From: a virus
Strand: one strand, 5' to 3'
Length of the DNA: 64,000 nt
Virus record (IMG/VR): IMGVR_UViG_3300037149_000105
Coordinates: 83,411 to 147,410 of that record
Under the pieces are notes generated by a model. It saw nothing but the letters and a program-made list of their open reading frames with translations, ran no database searches and had not been told where the DNA came from. A program made the position numbers and the translations under genes. Shown here in pieces: positions 49,501 to 59,246 of this stretch; within the stretch, counting starts at the first letter, position 1, and every line of letters begins with the position of its first letter.

Positions 49501-52500
49501 ACCACCAGATCCACCCTTAAGAGTGGAGGTGAGGTTAATGACCTTGGAGACAGAAGCTCCGGTCTGGTCCACTACATGAGCTACGATTGAGTAGGCTCCA
49601 TCCGCAAGGAAGGTTCCACCGGCCAGAGAGGCACTAACAATGGGGCTCAGTATCGTGTTGAGTGCAGGGACGGAGATGTCTAGACTCCAAACATATGGGG
49701 CAACCCCACCCGTAGCAGAGAGGGGGAAGGAGACGACATATGGGTAAGCGGTGGGGCTGAAAACCTGATCTCCGGTCATGATGGTAAGGGGGGGAGTTCC
49801 CAGACCAGAGACTACATCTACTGCCTCTGGGGAGATGATGGATAGTGCGTTTCCAATGGAACTATCGGAAGTGAAAGAGGAGATGGTGTAGGGGCTTCGG
49901 CCACCAAAGACTGGAATGGCCATTTTGAAATCCATTCCCTCAGAGATGATGGTTTGGTCCATGTTTCCTAGAGTCAGATTCATGGGAAGCAACCACATTT
50001 GGAAACTCACTGAAGAGTAAGAACCAATGGAGTCTACTACTTCGGTGACGAATACAAACTGATTAACAAAATCGGAGTCGGAGTTATAGGTGACCGGATA
50101 ACCACTGATCAGGCCAGAGCCAGCATCCAGGGAAAGTCCTAGTGGAAGCGCACCGTCCACGACACTCCAGGAGTAAGGAGGTAGCCCGCCCGTGGCGGTA
50201 AGCTGTGATTGGTAATATGCACCTACAGTGGCTGCGGGAGGCGTAACAGTCTGGACAGCAATATCTGACTCAATGGTGAGCATCACAGTGGCTTCAGCAA
50301 TGAAAGCTGGGCTTGTCGCATCCTGCACAGAGAAGTTGATGTTATATACCCCCACTGCTAGCGGTGTCCCGCTTAGGGTTCCATCTAGAGATAGGTTGAG
50401 CCCGAACGGGAGGGAGTCGGAATACCAATCGTAGGGGGTGGTCCCACCTGTAGCTGAAAGCTGAGTCTCCTGCATTGGCTGCCCCACAATGGCAGTTGGC
50501 AGAGCCGTGGTGGAGATTAACACTGGGGTGACCAATGCCAGATTTGAAGTGAAGTTCAATGCCGGAATAACCAGATCCTTCAAGTTAGGACGATAGACCA
50601 AGGGAAATACATCTGCCGACATGGTATTCAACAGAGAAGAGGCGTTGTTGGTTCGGCTGGTGGCCACTAAAATCTTCAACTCTTGAGTCATATTGTCCTG
50701 CACTAGGGCTTTTACAATGACCATGTAAGGTTGAGGTTGGTAGGTGGAACTACTGGAGGATGCGATTTCGAATCCGGCCTCGCCTCCCAGACCTACGTTA
50801 CCGGTTCCAATCACGCCTGCGGTAGTGGAATTATACACTTGATTCTGAACAAAGACACTGAAGGTCAATGAACGACGAAGGTAAACTGGGGGAGTCAGAG
50901 TGGAGTAATCGTATTCAAGCTCAACTAGAATAGCCTGACTGCCAGGGGTGCTGAAAGTCGTGGCCTGCGTCTTCTGACTGATTGGAAGCCAGCCAGTATT
51001 TGTGCCATTACTGTAGGTTATACGCCAGTAATCGGCTGCCGCATAGGACTGGCTCAGAGTGATGGTGAGAGATTGCCCGATGGAAAGGGTAGACTGACTG
51101 ACCCCCACCAAGGAGTTATCGATTGGACCAGGGAACGCTAAGAAATTGGACCAGGGGTTAGAGTCCAGAATAGCCCCACGGTTGGATGACAAGGCCGTCA
51201 TATTCATGGTATAACTATCGTTATTGGCCAGTTGGTAGGTGAAGAGCCTGGAATCATTTGAAGTGTTGCTTACTTCTAACCCAGTTGGAGGAAGACCAGC
51301 CAAATTAAATAGCTGAACTGGGGTTGCCCCATTGTCGGACAACTGGATGTTCCAACCTGAATAGAGGCTGTAAGTGTTGTTTACTGGCAGAGGATTCCAG
51401 ATAACCGTCAACAAGTCGGAGTCATCAATCTCTGCGATGGTGGGGGCTCCAGAAAGCTGGGTAGCATTCACAGAACTATTGGAGACCACAACAGAAGGGA
51501 TGGAATAGACACTGGTGCGATAATCTGTTCCGATGAGGGTGTATACACTGGTCCCCACGATAGTCTGAGTGCTCTGTACCGAATTGAGGACGCTAAGAGG
51601 GACATCAGCGTTTCTTTGGAGCATCAATGTTACGGGGGATCCCGTGACTCCCCAATTGACATTAAACTGGATGTTGTCAGGAGTCTGAGTAACGGCTGGA
51701 CCGAAACTGGTTATGGTGAGTGGAGAGGCCGAGCCGGTTACGACCAAAGACACGTTCGTGAAGGAATTGGAATAGTTGGGCTCCGTTCCCAGCACCTGGA
51801 AGTTAAAGCTCCCCACTTGGGGGACCGCTCCCACGATCTGATTGTTCACGATACTGAGTCCTGGAGGGGCATTTACCAAAGAGAACTTGACATCAGTAAT
51901 AGGTTGAAGAGTTCCGCTGTTGGTTGCGACTAGGGAAACGGGGGTGATGCTGCTTCCAGTGACTTGACTCAAGGTAATGATGGCGTTATTGTTTATGCTG
52001 AATGTTGGCAATCCGGTCGAGAGTAACACTGCACTCAATTGGCCAGTTCTAGTGGGGGAAGTTAAACTATTGTTTGCCGTCACCACCACTGTCCACTTGC
52101 CTTTGAATTGAGCGGTGGTAGGAATGACTAGATCAAAGGTGTTGGAAGGGGCTACAGAGGTCAGTGAGAAGGTTGTTGGAGGTGTGATGGAGGGCTCACC
52201 ATTCGCAGATACCAGTGCTACCGTTACGTTGATGGTCTCCCCAGCCTGGAACTCGGTTGTGGGAGTGGCAGGGACAGATACGGTAAAAGGAACGGAACTT
52301 CCAGCAGGGCCAGTCTTAAAGGGAGCGTCAATCTGAAGTTTTATTGCACTCGTAGAAGTCCAAGTTCCAGTGGCCTGCCCGACTTGGAAGGGACCAAAGT
52401 TGAGGTTTGAAATGGTATTTCCAGAATCTTGGATTGCCACCTGGAATTGCACCGTTCCAGCCGTTTCCGGAGTCCAGTTCATGGAGGAAGAAGTGGTAGT

Positions 52501-53334
52501 CCCCCCCTCAGTAATCACACCCGTAGCGGTACCGGAAACGTTCCAGATGAAGGCAAGCCCCCCACCCAGTCCATCCAGATAATCAGATTGAATATTAAGC
52601 ACCATGTAATCTTGGGTATTGTCGAAATAGCAAGACATTGCGGCATCTAGCATCCCCACCTTGGTTGCTAGAGTCCCTATCACAAGGCTCAGATCATACG
52701 GATAGGTCAGGGAGTCATACATGGTTCCAGGGCAGAAAGCCAAGAAATCATAGGTTGCGGGGGAAGAGGCTGCCATTCCTCCGGAGATTGAATTGATGTT
52801 TGGCTGTGCGACTTGAAGGGACGCAGAGTTTCCATCAGCCGTGATAAGCGAAAGACCGCCAGGAAGACCGACCGGGGTGATGTAGCTTACCTGTCCGTTG
52901 GAGATGGGGGTTCCGTTCAACCCCAGTGCCTGTAGGGTTACGGGAACTGCGGTGGAATCGTATGCTAGATAATTATTTGTCCTACCTGAAACTGAAATAG
53001 AAAGAGGTTCAAGAACCTCTATGGCCAACGGGTAGTAAACTTGTGTCACTCCATCATCAGCTTTAACATAACACTGGAAGAGTCGAGTATCTGCACTAGG
53101 GCTGATGAACTTCACCTGAGCCGTGTTGGTTGCAGAATTAGTCTCTAAGGTGAGCCAAGAGGGGTTTAGAAACAAGCCCCAGCTAACGGTACTGGCAGGA
53201 TTCACAGCCGTCAGGGTCACCAAATTAGCCGTTTGAAGGGCTGCGATACGTACGATTGCCCCCTCATCATCAGCGTTCAGAGTAAGAAGCACGTTTTGTT
53301 GGTCAATCGTTGCGGCAGAGAGTGTTAAGGCCAT
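46531..53334 (-). CDS. Giant Ig-repeat tail or adhesin protein
   Basis: A 2,267-residue protein with the same He_PIG-type modules as its neighbour (GGLPPYSWSVVDGALPLGL; GGTTPYDWYSDSLPFGLNL) in its central region. Other parts are Thr/Ser/Ala-rich beta sequence of the bacterial Ig type. It has almost no cysteine and few charged residues, as expected for an extended fibre. The DNA is internally repetitive and has GC skew typical of the whole late operon. Start from ATG with GAGG upstream. It is a paralogue or sibling of the 1,717-residue protein. Confidence 0.7.
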   Translation of the reverse strand: MALTLSAATIDQQNVLLTLNADDEGAIVRIAALQTANLVTLTAVNPASTVSWGLFLNPSWLTLETNSATNTAQVKFISPSADTRLFQCYVKADDGVTQVYYPLAIEVLEPLSISVSGRTNNYLAYDSTAVPVTLQALGLNGTPISNGQVSYITPVGLPGGLSLITADGNSASLQVAQPNINSISGGMAASSPATYDFLAFCPGTMYDSLTYPYDLSLVIGTLATKVGMLDAAMSCYFDNTQDYMVLNIQSDYLDGLGGGLAFIWNVSGTATGVITEGGTTTSSSMNWTPETAGTVQFQVAIQDSGNTISNLNFGPFQVGQATGTWTSTSAIKLQIDAPFKTGPAGSSVPFTVSVPATPTTEFQAGETINVTVALVSANGEPSITPPTTFSLTSVAPSNTFDLVIPTTAQFKGKWTVVVTANNSLTSPTRTGQLSAVLLSTGLPTFSINNNAIITLSQVTGSSITPVSLVATNSGTLQPITDVKFSLVNAPPGLSIVNNQIVGAVPQVGSFNFQVLGTEPNYSNSFTNVSLVVTGSASPLTITSFGPAVTQTPDNIQFNVNWGVTGSPVTLMLQRNADVPLSVLNSVQSTQTIVGTSVYTLIGTDYRTSVYSIPSVVVSNSSVNATQLSGAPTIAEIDDSDLLTVIWNPLPVNNTYSLYSGWNIQLSDNGATPVQLFNLAGLPPTGLEVSNTSNDSRLFTYQLANNDSYTMNMTALSSNRGAILDSNPWSNFLAFPGPIDNSLVGVSQSTLSIGQSLTITLSQSYAAADYWRITYSNGTNTGWLPISQKTQATTFSTPGSQAILVELEYDYSTLTPPVYLRRSLTFSVFVQNQVYNSTTAGVIGTGNVGLGGEAGFEIASSSSSTYQPQPYMVIVKALVQDNMTQELKILVATSRTNNASSLLNTMSADVFPLVYRPNLKDLVIPALNFTSNLALVTPVLISTTALPTAIVGQPMQETQLSATGGTTPYDWYSDSLPFGLNLSLDGTLSGTPLAVGVYNINFSVQDATSPAFIAEATVMLTIESDIAVQTVTPPAATVGAYYQSQLTATGGLPPYSWSVVDGALPLGLSLDAGSGLISGYPVTYNSDSDFVNQFVFVTEVVDSIGSYSSVSFQMWLLPMNLTLGNMDQTIISEGMDFKMAIPVFGGRSPYTISSFTSDSSIGNALSIISPEAVDVVSGLGTPPLTIMTGDQVFSPTAYPYVVSFPLSATGGVAPYVWSLDISVPALNTILSPIVSASLAGGTFLADGAYSIVAHVVDQTGASVSKVINLTSTLKGGSGGTGPSALEYVIINKNSSSYTTDWTFTPLNNLPDAQQGSPYLPPSLPGSFFGIAVWNPTSNQIYDLRTEATQIQFTNLYSTVGGAGQSNNSKFIVDATTAGLGSGLSGILQSLFSTSNSNLVDPTTGKPYPAQWQDIYDPIITVHQPNLPADQQVYTWSIGGATTIPYPTFTGINSAGETVVGPVVTTSTGTVTLVPTTLLTSKFTTPALAASNPYVLEIIATDTNSNTYSTNFAFYSVAGGTITSTQASGTTVVNEVFPGISLLTPSEAGAISSGAVAQSVTSQQSGITTPYFPMGVAYYQGDYSNLAHTQMRAADTAAVTPTQGVTTTALGSNPYTFIILDDTGTSPSNSAISSLGNYTLGTVVTNNNLSKEMSVHCSVAGGGSGGTSTPVVTVTTVQGDTLNAAALGYQANTTYVNWFYILNATGGTAPYTFSLVNGTTFPGVTVHNNQTTTTFLSPTGTSAQTPYTGCFLLVNSLPTVSANSLNSTLNYMVQVQATDANGNQSTVATVPFTVIPMTTSSSGLAPALQALTNTLTGGPLWTGVSVTPLAQSITLSTNATWTLDSQLPAGLLLADPSGTVLMHGTSISGGGNATAIYNQTIQLIGTPINTANVTVNLTATAPGYSAFAVAIPLTINPQTATINLTSGGQVQPNTTYSLAQGSPFVSLHVEGFLSAASPAPGLITNLGTLSNPVVVNVTNHYNSSYAQTYDLYYTFTTASVGGTGTFSIQNAGSLTGSASFVVSPPALAAQGNTVSFTVSEYTSANFIISTPPLSISGGTAPYGAVCTVVSNPTYFGINSNGQPFFNVAMGLPGNTYTTNITYQVADSSGTPLVTSVVATISVYVQAETMNTVQFVSTAHAFTAGQSVSYSTAECIHVQLGHPPFTWNVTSVSMSSGASAFIKSSPSNELLVVNNSAYPVTYQDYAPTDNITGLWNGGLQLSGQTGQSFTIPAYAGAPTAGVYTVTLGITVTDSTGVSTSGTSIITLIVA

Positions 53335-53365
53335 TGTTTCAAGTCCTCATAAGAGCGGTCGGTAT

Positions 53366-56300
53366 TCAGGAATTGGAGTTGTCTGTCAGTTGGGTAGAAC
53401 TGCTATCAATCAGAACTCCTCCTGCAAATGGGGTTGCGTTGGCCGATCTTACAAGAGTTGAATTGGTAGTAATTGTGGCAGATCCCTTTGAAGTCCATGA
53501 GGACTGGCCATTACAAACCACCGTGGAGTTTAAGGAAGCCAGAACAACTGGAGTCACATTGGTCACATTGGTCTCTTCACCAAACCCATGATTTTCAAGG
53601 GTCAGGTTTGAAGTAAGCTCGATGTCAAAGAAAACAGGGCTGTTTGGTGTGCCCGTGGCTACTAATTTCAACCCCGAAACTGTCATTGATGTATCGCTGA
53701 GGAAGAAGCCCACACCAGTTCCAATCGAAAGAGTGCCGTTACTTACATTGACGGAGCAGTCTAAGAATCCCCCGGCCTGCTGGTTATTTGTCCATTTGCA
53801 ATCCGAGAAATCGACCTGAGAATCAATTCCGTAGACTGCTGGGTTTCCCGCAGGGAAAGAGTCAAAAGTTACTCCGTTAAACAACACCCGAGAATTGTTA
53901 ACAATAAAAGCGGATAATGGGGCGTTACTTGGGGTGTAACCCACAGCCGTGATGGTCATATACCCGGAATCACCAGGGGCTCGTCCAATATAAAGACGAC
54001 CCTCATCTTGCACCGTGTAGGATAAACCGGCCACACAAGTATTTGCCACAGGGGAAATTGTTCCGTCTCCAAGGTAAACATCCCTAAGACTGGAGGTGTT
54101 AAACAAATTCTGGATGACGAAAGGGGTTCCCGTCTGGACCAAATAGATGGCACAGGGATGACGGAGAATTGGAGGAAGCGAAGACAGAGCACCATAGATT
54201 GTCAACTTAGGTGTCTGAGCGGTTAATCCATCGTTGCCATCGTTGCCACTAACATTATTGACATAAAGATTGATGGGGGCAACGGTCATGACCCCCCCAC
54301 TAGAGAGTGAGGACTCTGGGGTGGGGGAGGTAATAGCGAAGCCTACGTGGGGTGCAATTTTTGCAAACCCGCGACCCGAGGGGTAAGATAGCTGAATTAG
54401 CTTACGCTTCCATCCACCTACCGGTTCAATAAAATCGTTAGTATGCAGGGGGGTGAAGAAAGTGTGTTCAACGTTATTGAAACGCTTTGCCTCATAGTTG
54501 TTATCAAAGTAATTCCCCACGGCCTGATTGGTCATATCTGAGTCATTCCAGGTAGGTTGAGATGGGAGCGTAGTAATAATGGGAAGCTCTCTATTATAAG
54601 GATACACATCCTTTAGTCCGACAATTGGGGCAGCCCCGGTTCCATTGGTTGTCACCATGGCTGTATCTTCTGAATGAAGGAGTGTGTAAGTGTGGGTCGC
54701 ATCCCCTTCTCCCTGATAAGGCAGATACTCCATTGCTACGGCCAGAGCGGAGTCTACACTGAATGAGGGGTTGATGGACCCGGCCATGAAGTAAGGGTAT
54801 ATGGCAACATTTGCTTCGCTGGGGACGGTGACAGTGGTGATGCCATTGAAAAATTGTACATCCAGTAAAGGGTAAGCCTTGAACCGCTGGGGGTAGGAAG
54901 GGTCATCAGCGACAAAGATGAACTTATTTAGAGTGCTCCCACCCACACCAGTTAGGGTTCCATTAGTGGTCCCAAAGATAAGGGAGGTGGAGGCAGTAGA
55001 GCCAGAACCAATCAGCGTGGAGCTTAGGAGTTTAATTCTAGGGTCAAGTGGGAACAGGCTGCTTGCAGAGTTCTGATAGTTGCCAAACAAAACAGTCTCG
55101 CTGATAGAGGAAACCGCCTTGACGGCTGAATTATAACTAAGTTGGGCCGTCTGGTTCAATACCACTGTGAAGACGATGTTTACTGTAGCAGGGACTTGCT
55201 GGATCATCACGGTGAAGTTAATTGGATCGACTGCCGTGTAATAAATTGAATAACTGACCCCCGAAGCCAAGTCTGTGGCCCCTACGACAAAAATACCGTT
55301 GAAGTTGGCATACCCGTTGATACTAGTCCTTGGGATAGTGAATTGGAGAACACTTAAACTATCATATGTTGTAGGTGTTCCACTTGAAGCGGGCAAGGGG
55401 ATACTGACCCTGGTTCCGAATACTTTATTGGAATAGAGCGGGTTGTAAGCATTTAATGTGTTTTTTTGGTTGGTAACTGCTCGGAATGTTGAGTATTCAG
55501 ATATACCAAAGACCGGAAAGGTCTTGTTAATCTGCCCATCGTAGAGCGACCCACCCATGATATTGATTGGAATCTGCTGCAATGAGTAGTTGGATCCGGC
55601 TGGGTAGAGAACCCCAACCGTCACATACAAATCATTTACCCCCGGATCAAAAGCAGTTCCGGACAGATTGCTGTTAAAGGTGGCCGTAGCGGTGCGACCT
55701 CCAATCCCAGTAGCGGTTATCTGGCCACTTAAAAGAAGAACTGGATTGATGGAGCCGTTGGATTGTGTGACCTGGGCCTGAACCATCAGGTAGGAGATGG
55801 TGGCTCCAAGGCGTGTATTTGAACTATCAAGATTGATAGTGATGCTATCACCTTTGCTCCATCTTACTCCATTGGTTCCAGTGACTTTGTTGTTTATCGA
55901 GATTGCTTGAATCGAATAGAAAGTTCTGAGGTCTGCCCCAAAGCCATTCATATACCCATCAAATGCCCCCAGATAATCGGTGTTAGGAATAGCCTGGGGG
56001 CCGAGAGCGATTGTATAGGGAAGGATGGAACCCATGATGGAGGGGTCTGCACCGGGAATCTCTCCCCTTCCAATCTTCTGATTGATATTTCCATTCACTA
56101 AATCTACGAAACCACTCTGAAGTAGCTTGTCCCAGTCGTAGCCATTCAGGCTCACCGATAGCCGAGTGTCCACCACATCTTCTGGGTAAACTGCATCCGC
56201 ATACTTGTAGTCATAACGACCTGACACACCCGATGCCAGGAGACCGCTGTTGGCAATCTGAGAACTAGCGCAGCCATTGGGATTCACCGATGGGTCGAAC

Positions 56301-57172
56301 ACCCCTAGATTGCGCTGGAAGACCACTGCAAGAGGCATAGCGTAGCTGTAGCCATCAAGTGTGGGGATGGGAGGGGCGAAGGATCCGATGCCACTACCGG
56401 CCTGCCAGAGGCCAAAGTCACCATTAATTTGACCCATGTTCACGAATGGGTAGCCCGCATCCTGACCCACGACAATCTGAGACGGGGGGGTGGATAGCAT
56501 AGCTTGCCCAAAAACGGCATCTTCAATAGTTCCCAATGAATCCAGCCCAAACCTACGCTGGGTAAAATCATAACTGAGCGGAACTCGAACGACACGAATG
56601 TTCCATTGAATCTGAGCCCGAGAAGTGGTGTTTAATCTCTGAAAGGGATCCAACACATCATCAGCGATCAAATTGGAGGGGTCGCAATTGATGCATCCCA
56701 ATGCATAAATCCATCGGGCTCCCGTCACATCTACAAAATACCCTTGGCCATTACCAGGATCTAAAGCCTGATACCACAACTCTGCAAAGACTACATAGAT
56801 GGCCGCAGAGTCTGCACCCTCCCCATAGGACCAACTGCTGGGGGCCGGGAGGACTACCTTATTCATAGTCAGATCTGTGGAACGACAGCCTCCTAGGGTG
56901 ACGGTCTCACCGTTGAACATTACATCAAAAGCTGGGATGAGAAACACCTGTTCCTGGGCTTCGTTGAAAATATAGGGCTTTGCCTGAAGTGCTCCGGAAA
57001 AGACCATATTCTCCGTGAGCAGGTATCTTTTCATATCTTGTAAATCCTGGATCAGGTTGATATCCGCATCAGTGATGCGCTTATCATGTTTGCCGACTAC
57101 CGTTGTAAAACTTCGTCCGCTGGGGTCCAAGGTTCTGCTGGTAGATCCTAATGGGTAAATCTTTTGGGACAT
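53366..57172 (-). CDS. Large tail spike/fibre protein with beta-helix-like C-terminal region
   Basis: A 1,268-residue protein, first of the long minus-strand operon. The N-terminal ~110 residues (KRITDADINLIQDLQDMKRY) are a helical attachment domain. The middle is beta-rich. The C-terminal ~300 residues begin with NVSGNDGNDGLTAQTPKLTI, the usual opening of right-handed beta-helix (DUF1565/pectate-lyase-like) tail spikes. Start at 57172: AAGGTGG is 5 nt upstream; the extension to 57199 has no SD. Candidate receptor-binding protein, but no catalytic residues could be assigned. Confidence 0.65.
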   Translation of the reverse strand: MSQKIYPLGSTSRTLDPSGRSFTTVVGKHDKRITDADINLIQDLQDMKRYLLTENMVFSGALQAKPYIFNEAQEQVFLIPAFDVMFNGETVTLGGCRSTDLTMNKVVLPAPSSWSYGEGADSAAIYVVFAELWYQALDPGNGQGYFVDVTGARWIYALGCINCDPSNLIADDVLDPFQRLNTTSRAQIQWNIRVVRVPLSYDFTQRRFGLDSLGTIEDAVFGQAMLSTPPSQIVVGQDAGYPFVNMGQINGDFGLWQAGSGIGSFAPPIPTLDGYSYAMPLAVVFQRNLGVFDPSVNPNGCASSQIANSGLLASGVSGRYDYKYADAVYPEDVVDTRLSVSLNGYDWDKLLQSGFVDLVNGNINQKIGRGEIPGADPSIMGSILPYTIALGPQAIPNTDYLGAFDGYMNGFGADLRTFYSIQAISINNKVTGTNGVRWSKGDSITINLDSSNTRLGATISYLMVQAQVTQSNGSINPVLLLSGQITATGIGGRTATATFNSNLSGTAFDPGVNDLYVTVGVLYPAGSNYSLQQIPINIMGGSLYDGQINKTFPVFGISEYSTFRAVTNQKNTLNAYNPLYSNKVFGTRVSIPLPASSGTPTTYDSLSVLQFTIPRTSINGYANFNGIFVVGATDLASGVSYSIYYTAVDPINFTVMIQQVPATVNIVFTVVLNQTAQLSYNSAVKAVSSISETVLFGNYQNSASSLFPLDPRIKLLSSTLIGSGSTASTSLIFGTTNGTLTGVGGSTLNKFIFVADDPSYPQRFKAYPLLDVQFFNGITTVTVPSEANVAIYPYFMAGSINPSFSVDSALAVAMEYLPYQGEGDATHTYTLLHSEDTAMVTTNGTGAAPIVGLKDVYPYNRELPIITTLPSQPTWNDSDMTNQAVGNYFDNNYEAKRFNNVEHTFFTPLHTNDFIEPVGGWKRKLIQLSYPSGRGFAKIAPHVGFAITSPTPESSLSSGGVMTVAPINLYVNNVSGNDGNDGLTAQTPKLTIYGALSSLPPILRHPCAIYLVQTGTPFVIQNLFNTSSLRDVYLGDGTISPVANTCVAGLSYTVQDEGRLYIGRAPGDSGYMTITAVGYTPSNAPLSAFIVNNSRVLFNGVTFDSFPAGNPAVYGIDSQVDFSDCKWTNNQQAGGFLDCSVNVSNGTLSIGTGVGFFLSDTSMTVSGLKLVATGTPNSPVFFDIELTSNLTLENHGFGEETNVTNVTPVVLASLNSTVVCNGQSSWTSKGSATITTNSTLVRSANATPFAGGVLIDSSSTQLTDNSNS

Positions 57173-57234
57173 GAACGCCACCTTAAAAATCAGCTTCAAG
57201 AAAGAACTCTGTATTCCTTTTATGTGGAGAGCAC
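57173..57234. promoter_or_regulatory. Divergent promoter region of the late operon
   Basis: Only 62 bp separate the first gene of the ~39-kb minus-strand operon from the plus-strand adhesin gene, so both promoters must lie here or inside the genes. No sigma70-type or recurrent phage box was found on either strand, which points to a separate late promoter type. Confidence 0.4.
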
Positions 57235-58308
57235 ATGATTACCCAGCAACTCATCGTAAATCCAGGATTCGAGATTCAAAACAATCCTGATGGCTCATCT
57301 CCTTCGGCCTGGATGGTGGAATCCCCCTACATTTTAATGAATCGCACCGAAGCCTATTCTGGGCAGTGGTGTGCTTCTCTGTGTGGACATAGCTCAGATA
57401 ATCAAATTGACACAATTTACCAATCCTTCACTATCCCGGCGAACTCCACAGCTTCTTTGTCTTTTCTCCTGCAAATAGATGACAGCCTGACACAACCTGA
57501 CAGCCTGCTCACCCCTTCTTGCAGCCTTACCGTAGAGGTGGAGGATCAGTATAGTAGTTACACTACTGTGGCCACTTATAATGTGGGAAGTCCCTTGGTG
57601 GGAAAGGGGTGGGCTCAGCAGGGGGCTTACGATCTATCAGTTTTTGCGGGTCAAACCATCACACTAATCTTCACATCTACTCAGGCACGGTTTAACCAAG
57701 GGATGACCTTTAGTATTGATAACGTGTATGTTACCTCAATTTTGAATCTTCTCGTATCCTCCTATCCCCCCCTAATATCCAACCTCTCTCAAGATCTTCT
57801 GGGAGATATTCAGCTTTATGGGAGTAATGTATACTGCTCCTGTCTGGTTCCCGCACAAAGCACGGATTTATTCTATAATCCAACATTTGCTGGGGGCCTC
57901 ACCGGTTATGCGGCGGATGGGTTCAAGTATACATCTGGAGTCCAGAACCCAACCCTGATAGCCCCTTGGTTCTCTGAAGCTCAGGGTGGGGGTGACCAGA
58001 TGACCAGAGGTGACACGCAGGGGTTCCCAGCCGCTGCTTTAGTTCTGGTCACTGATGAGTCCATTGCCATTCTTGATCAAGTTGATAATATGAGCATGTG
58101 GATGATATTTAAAAAGGGTAGCAACAACGCCTATTCAGATACTTTTGGCATCGTAGGGGCTGCGTTTGTCCCCAGCAGTGCTAACTTCAGCTCTGGGGTC
58201 TTGTCGGTTACTTTCTCTCCCGCCCCTGGCACGGGCTCCACGGCCTTGGTGATCCTTAATATAGATTTCGTTAAGGACTACATCTTTATAGACACTGCAA
58301 CAACTTAA
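57235..58308 (+). CDS. Jelly-roll/carbohydrate-binding-like adhesin
   Basis: A 357-residue protein. The N-terminal ~165 residues resemble carbohydrate-binding modules of the CBM4/9 jelly-roll type: LIVNPGFEIQNN at the start, AYSGQWCASLCG in the first third, and TFSIDNVYV at the end. The C-terminal ~190 residues are another beta domain (ILDQVDNMSMWMIFKKGSN). No signal peptide. Probably a minor tail or capsid surface protein, transcribed away from the tail operon and just before the lysis genes. GGAG lies 6 nt upstream. Confidence 0.55.
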   Translation: MITQQLIVNPGFEIQNNPDGSSPSAWMVESPYILMNRTEAYSGQWCASLCGHSSDNQIDTIYQSFTIPANSTASLSFLLQIDDSLTQPDSLLTPSCSLTVEVEDQYSSYTTVATYNVGSPLVGKGWAQQGAYDLSVFAGQTITLIFTSTQARFNQGMTFSIDNVYVTSILNLLVSSYPPLISNLSQDLLGDIQLYGSNVYCSCLVPAQSTDLFYNPTFAGGLTGYAADGFKYTSGVQNPTLIAPWFSEAQGGGDQMTRGDTQGFPAAALVLVTDESIAILDQVDNMSMWMIFKKGSNNAYSDTFGIVGAAFVPSSANFSSGVLSVTFSPAPGTGSTALVILNIDFVKDYIFIDTATT

Positions 58309-58338
58309 ACTTTCTGTTTCCAGGGTGAGGAGTCTCAA

Positions 58339-58773
58339 ATGAATAAGTGGTTAAAAAGTTTGTTCAAAGACCTGTTTGCAGATAGTTCAAAAATAGATCC
58401 CCAGCGAAGAGCCCAAATTAATAAAATATTGATGTGGGGTGCGGGTGGACTTTTAGTATGCTTTATCGCGCTAGCTGCCTATGCCTCTCACACTCCGGTT
58501 AGTTCAGATAGCGCATGGTGGCAGGCTGTTGTTAGCGCCCGTCTCACTCTAGTCAGACTGTTGATGGCCCTTCCCGTTATCGCTCTAGGGTTTCTTTCTG
58601 CTGCAACCCTTTTTAACGTGGCAGAAAACTCGCGTTTGGGTAAAAAATATTTGGAGCCCCAAGATGGGGAGTCAGAAGAAATTAAGAGTAGAAAAATCTC
58701 AAATGGTGGAATTTTACTAGCGGCATTGGTGGGTAGCCTCCTCAACGCTTTAGTGCAAAGCCTGCTTAAATGA
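58339..58773 (+). CDS. Membrane protein, holin candidate
   Basis: A 144-residue protein with a basic N-terminus, then hydrophobic segments at ~30-50 (ILMWGAGGLLVCFIALAAYA), ~70-92 (LTLVRLLMALPVIALGFLSA) and ~125-142. It overlaps the lytic transglycosylase gene by 4 nt (ATGA), the usual order of holin then lysis enzyme. The number of membrane segments fits class I or III holins. Holin function is inference from context. Confidence 0.55.
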   Translation: MNKWLKSLFKDLFADSSKIDPQRRAQINKILMWGAGGLLVCFIALAAYASHTPVSSDSAWWQAVVSARLTLVRLLMALPVIALGFLSAATLFNVAENSRLGKKYLEPQDGESEEIKSRKISNGGILLAALVGSLLNALVQSLLK

Positions 58774-59246
58774 AATGGCAAGGATTACTTCTGGGTTTGA
58801 TTCTCCCCCTCCCCTACCAGGGGCAGTTTCAGCAGATAGATGGTATCAGATGGGTTGACCGTATCAGCCAGTGTTATCAAGAGTCTGGGTTAAGTCCAAA
58901 GGCTGTCAGCAGTTGCGGAGCAAAAGGTATCGCTCAATTTATGCCAAAGACTGCGAAACAATACCATCTGACTGACCCTACCGATGTTCCAGCGTCTATC
59001 CGAGCCAATTCAAAATATATGCTCAGGCTGGAGGCGCAATGCCATCAAGATTGGGATGCGGCTCTGTGCTCGTACAATGCCGGATTCGGAAATTATCAGA
59101 AGGCAGAGTATTTGGCTGAACAGTTGGGCGGAAACATGACTTGGCAGCAGACCATGCCCCACGTGATTAAGGATGCCCAACAGCCAATTCAATACGTGGT
59201 TTTGATACATAAATGGAAGTCCCAGATTCAAAAACAACTTAATTAA
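58770..59246 (+). CDS. Lytic transglycosylase (SLT) endolysin-like protein
   Basis: A 158-residue enzyme that should cleave peptidoglycan glycan strands. The N-terminus has a short hydrophobic export signal (WQGLLLGLILPLPYQGQ). The SLT core follows: catalytic Glu in CYQESGLSPKAVSSCGAKG, then IAQFMPKTAKQY and LCSYNAGFGNY. Two Cys pairs fit periplasmic oxidation. It is coupled to the membrane protein gene before it. Candidate endolysin with signal-arrest or Sec export. Confidence 0.8.
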   Translation: MKWQGLLLGLILPLPYQGQFQQIDGIRWVDRISQCYQESGLSPKAVSSCGAKGIAQFMPKTAKQYHLTDPTDVPASIRANSKYMLRLEAQCHQDWDAALCSYNAGFGNYQKAEYLAEQLGGNMTWQQTMPHVIKDAQQPIQYVVLIHKWKSQIQKQLN

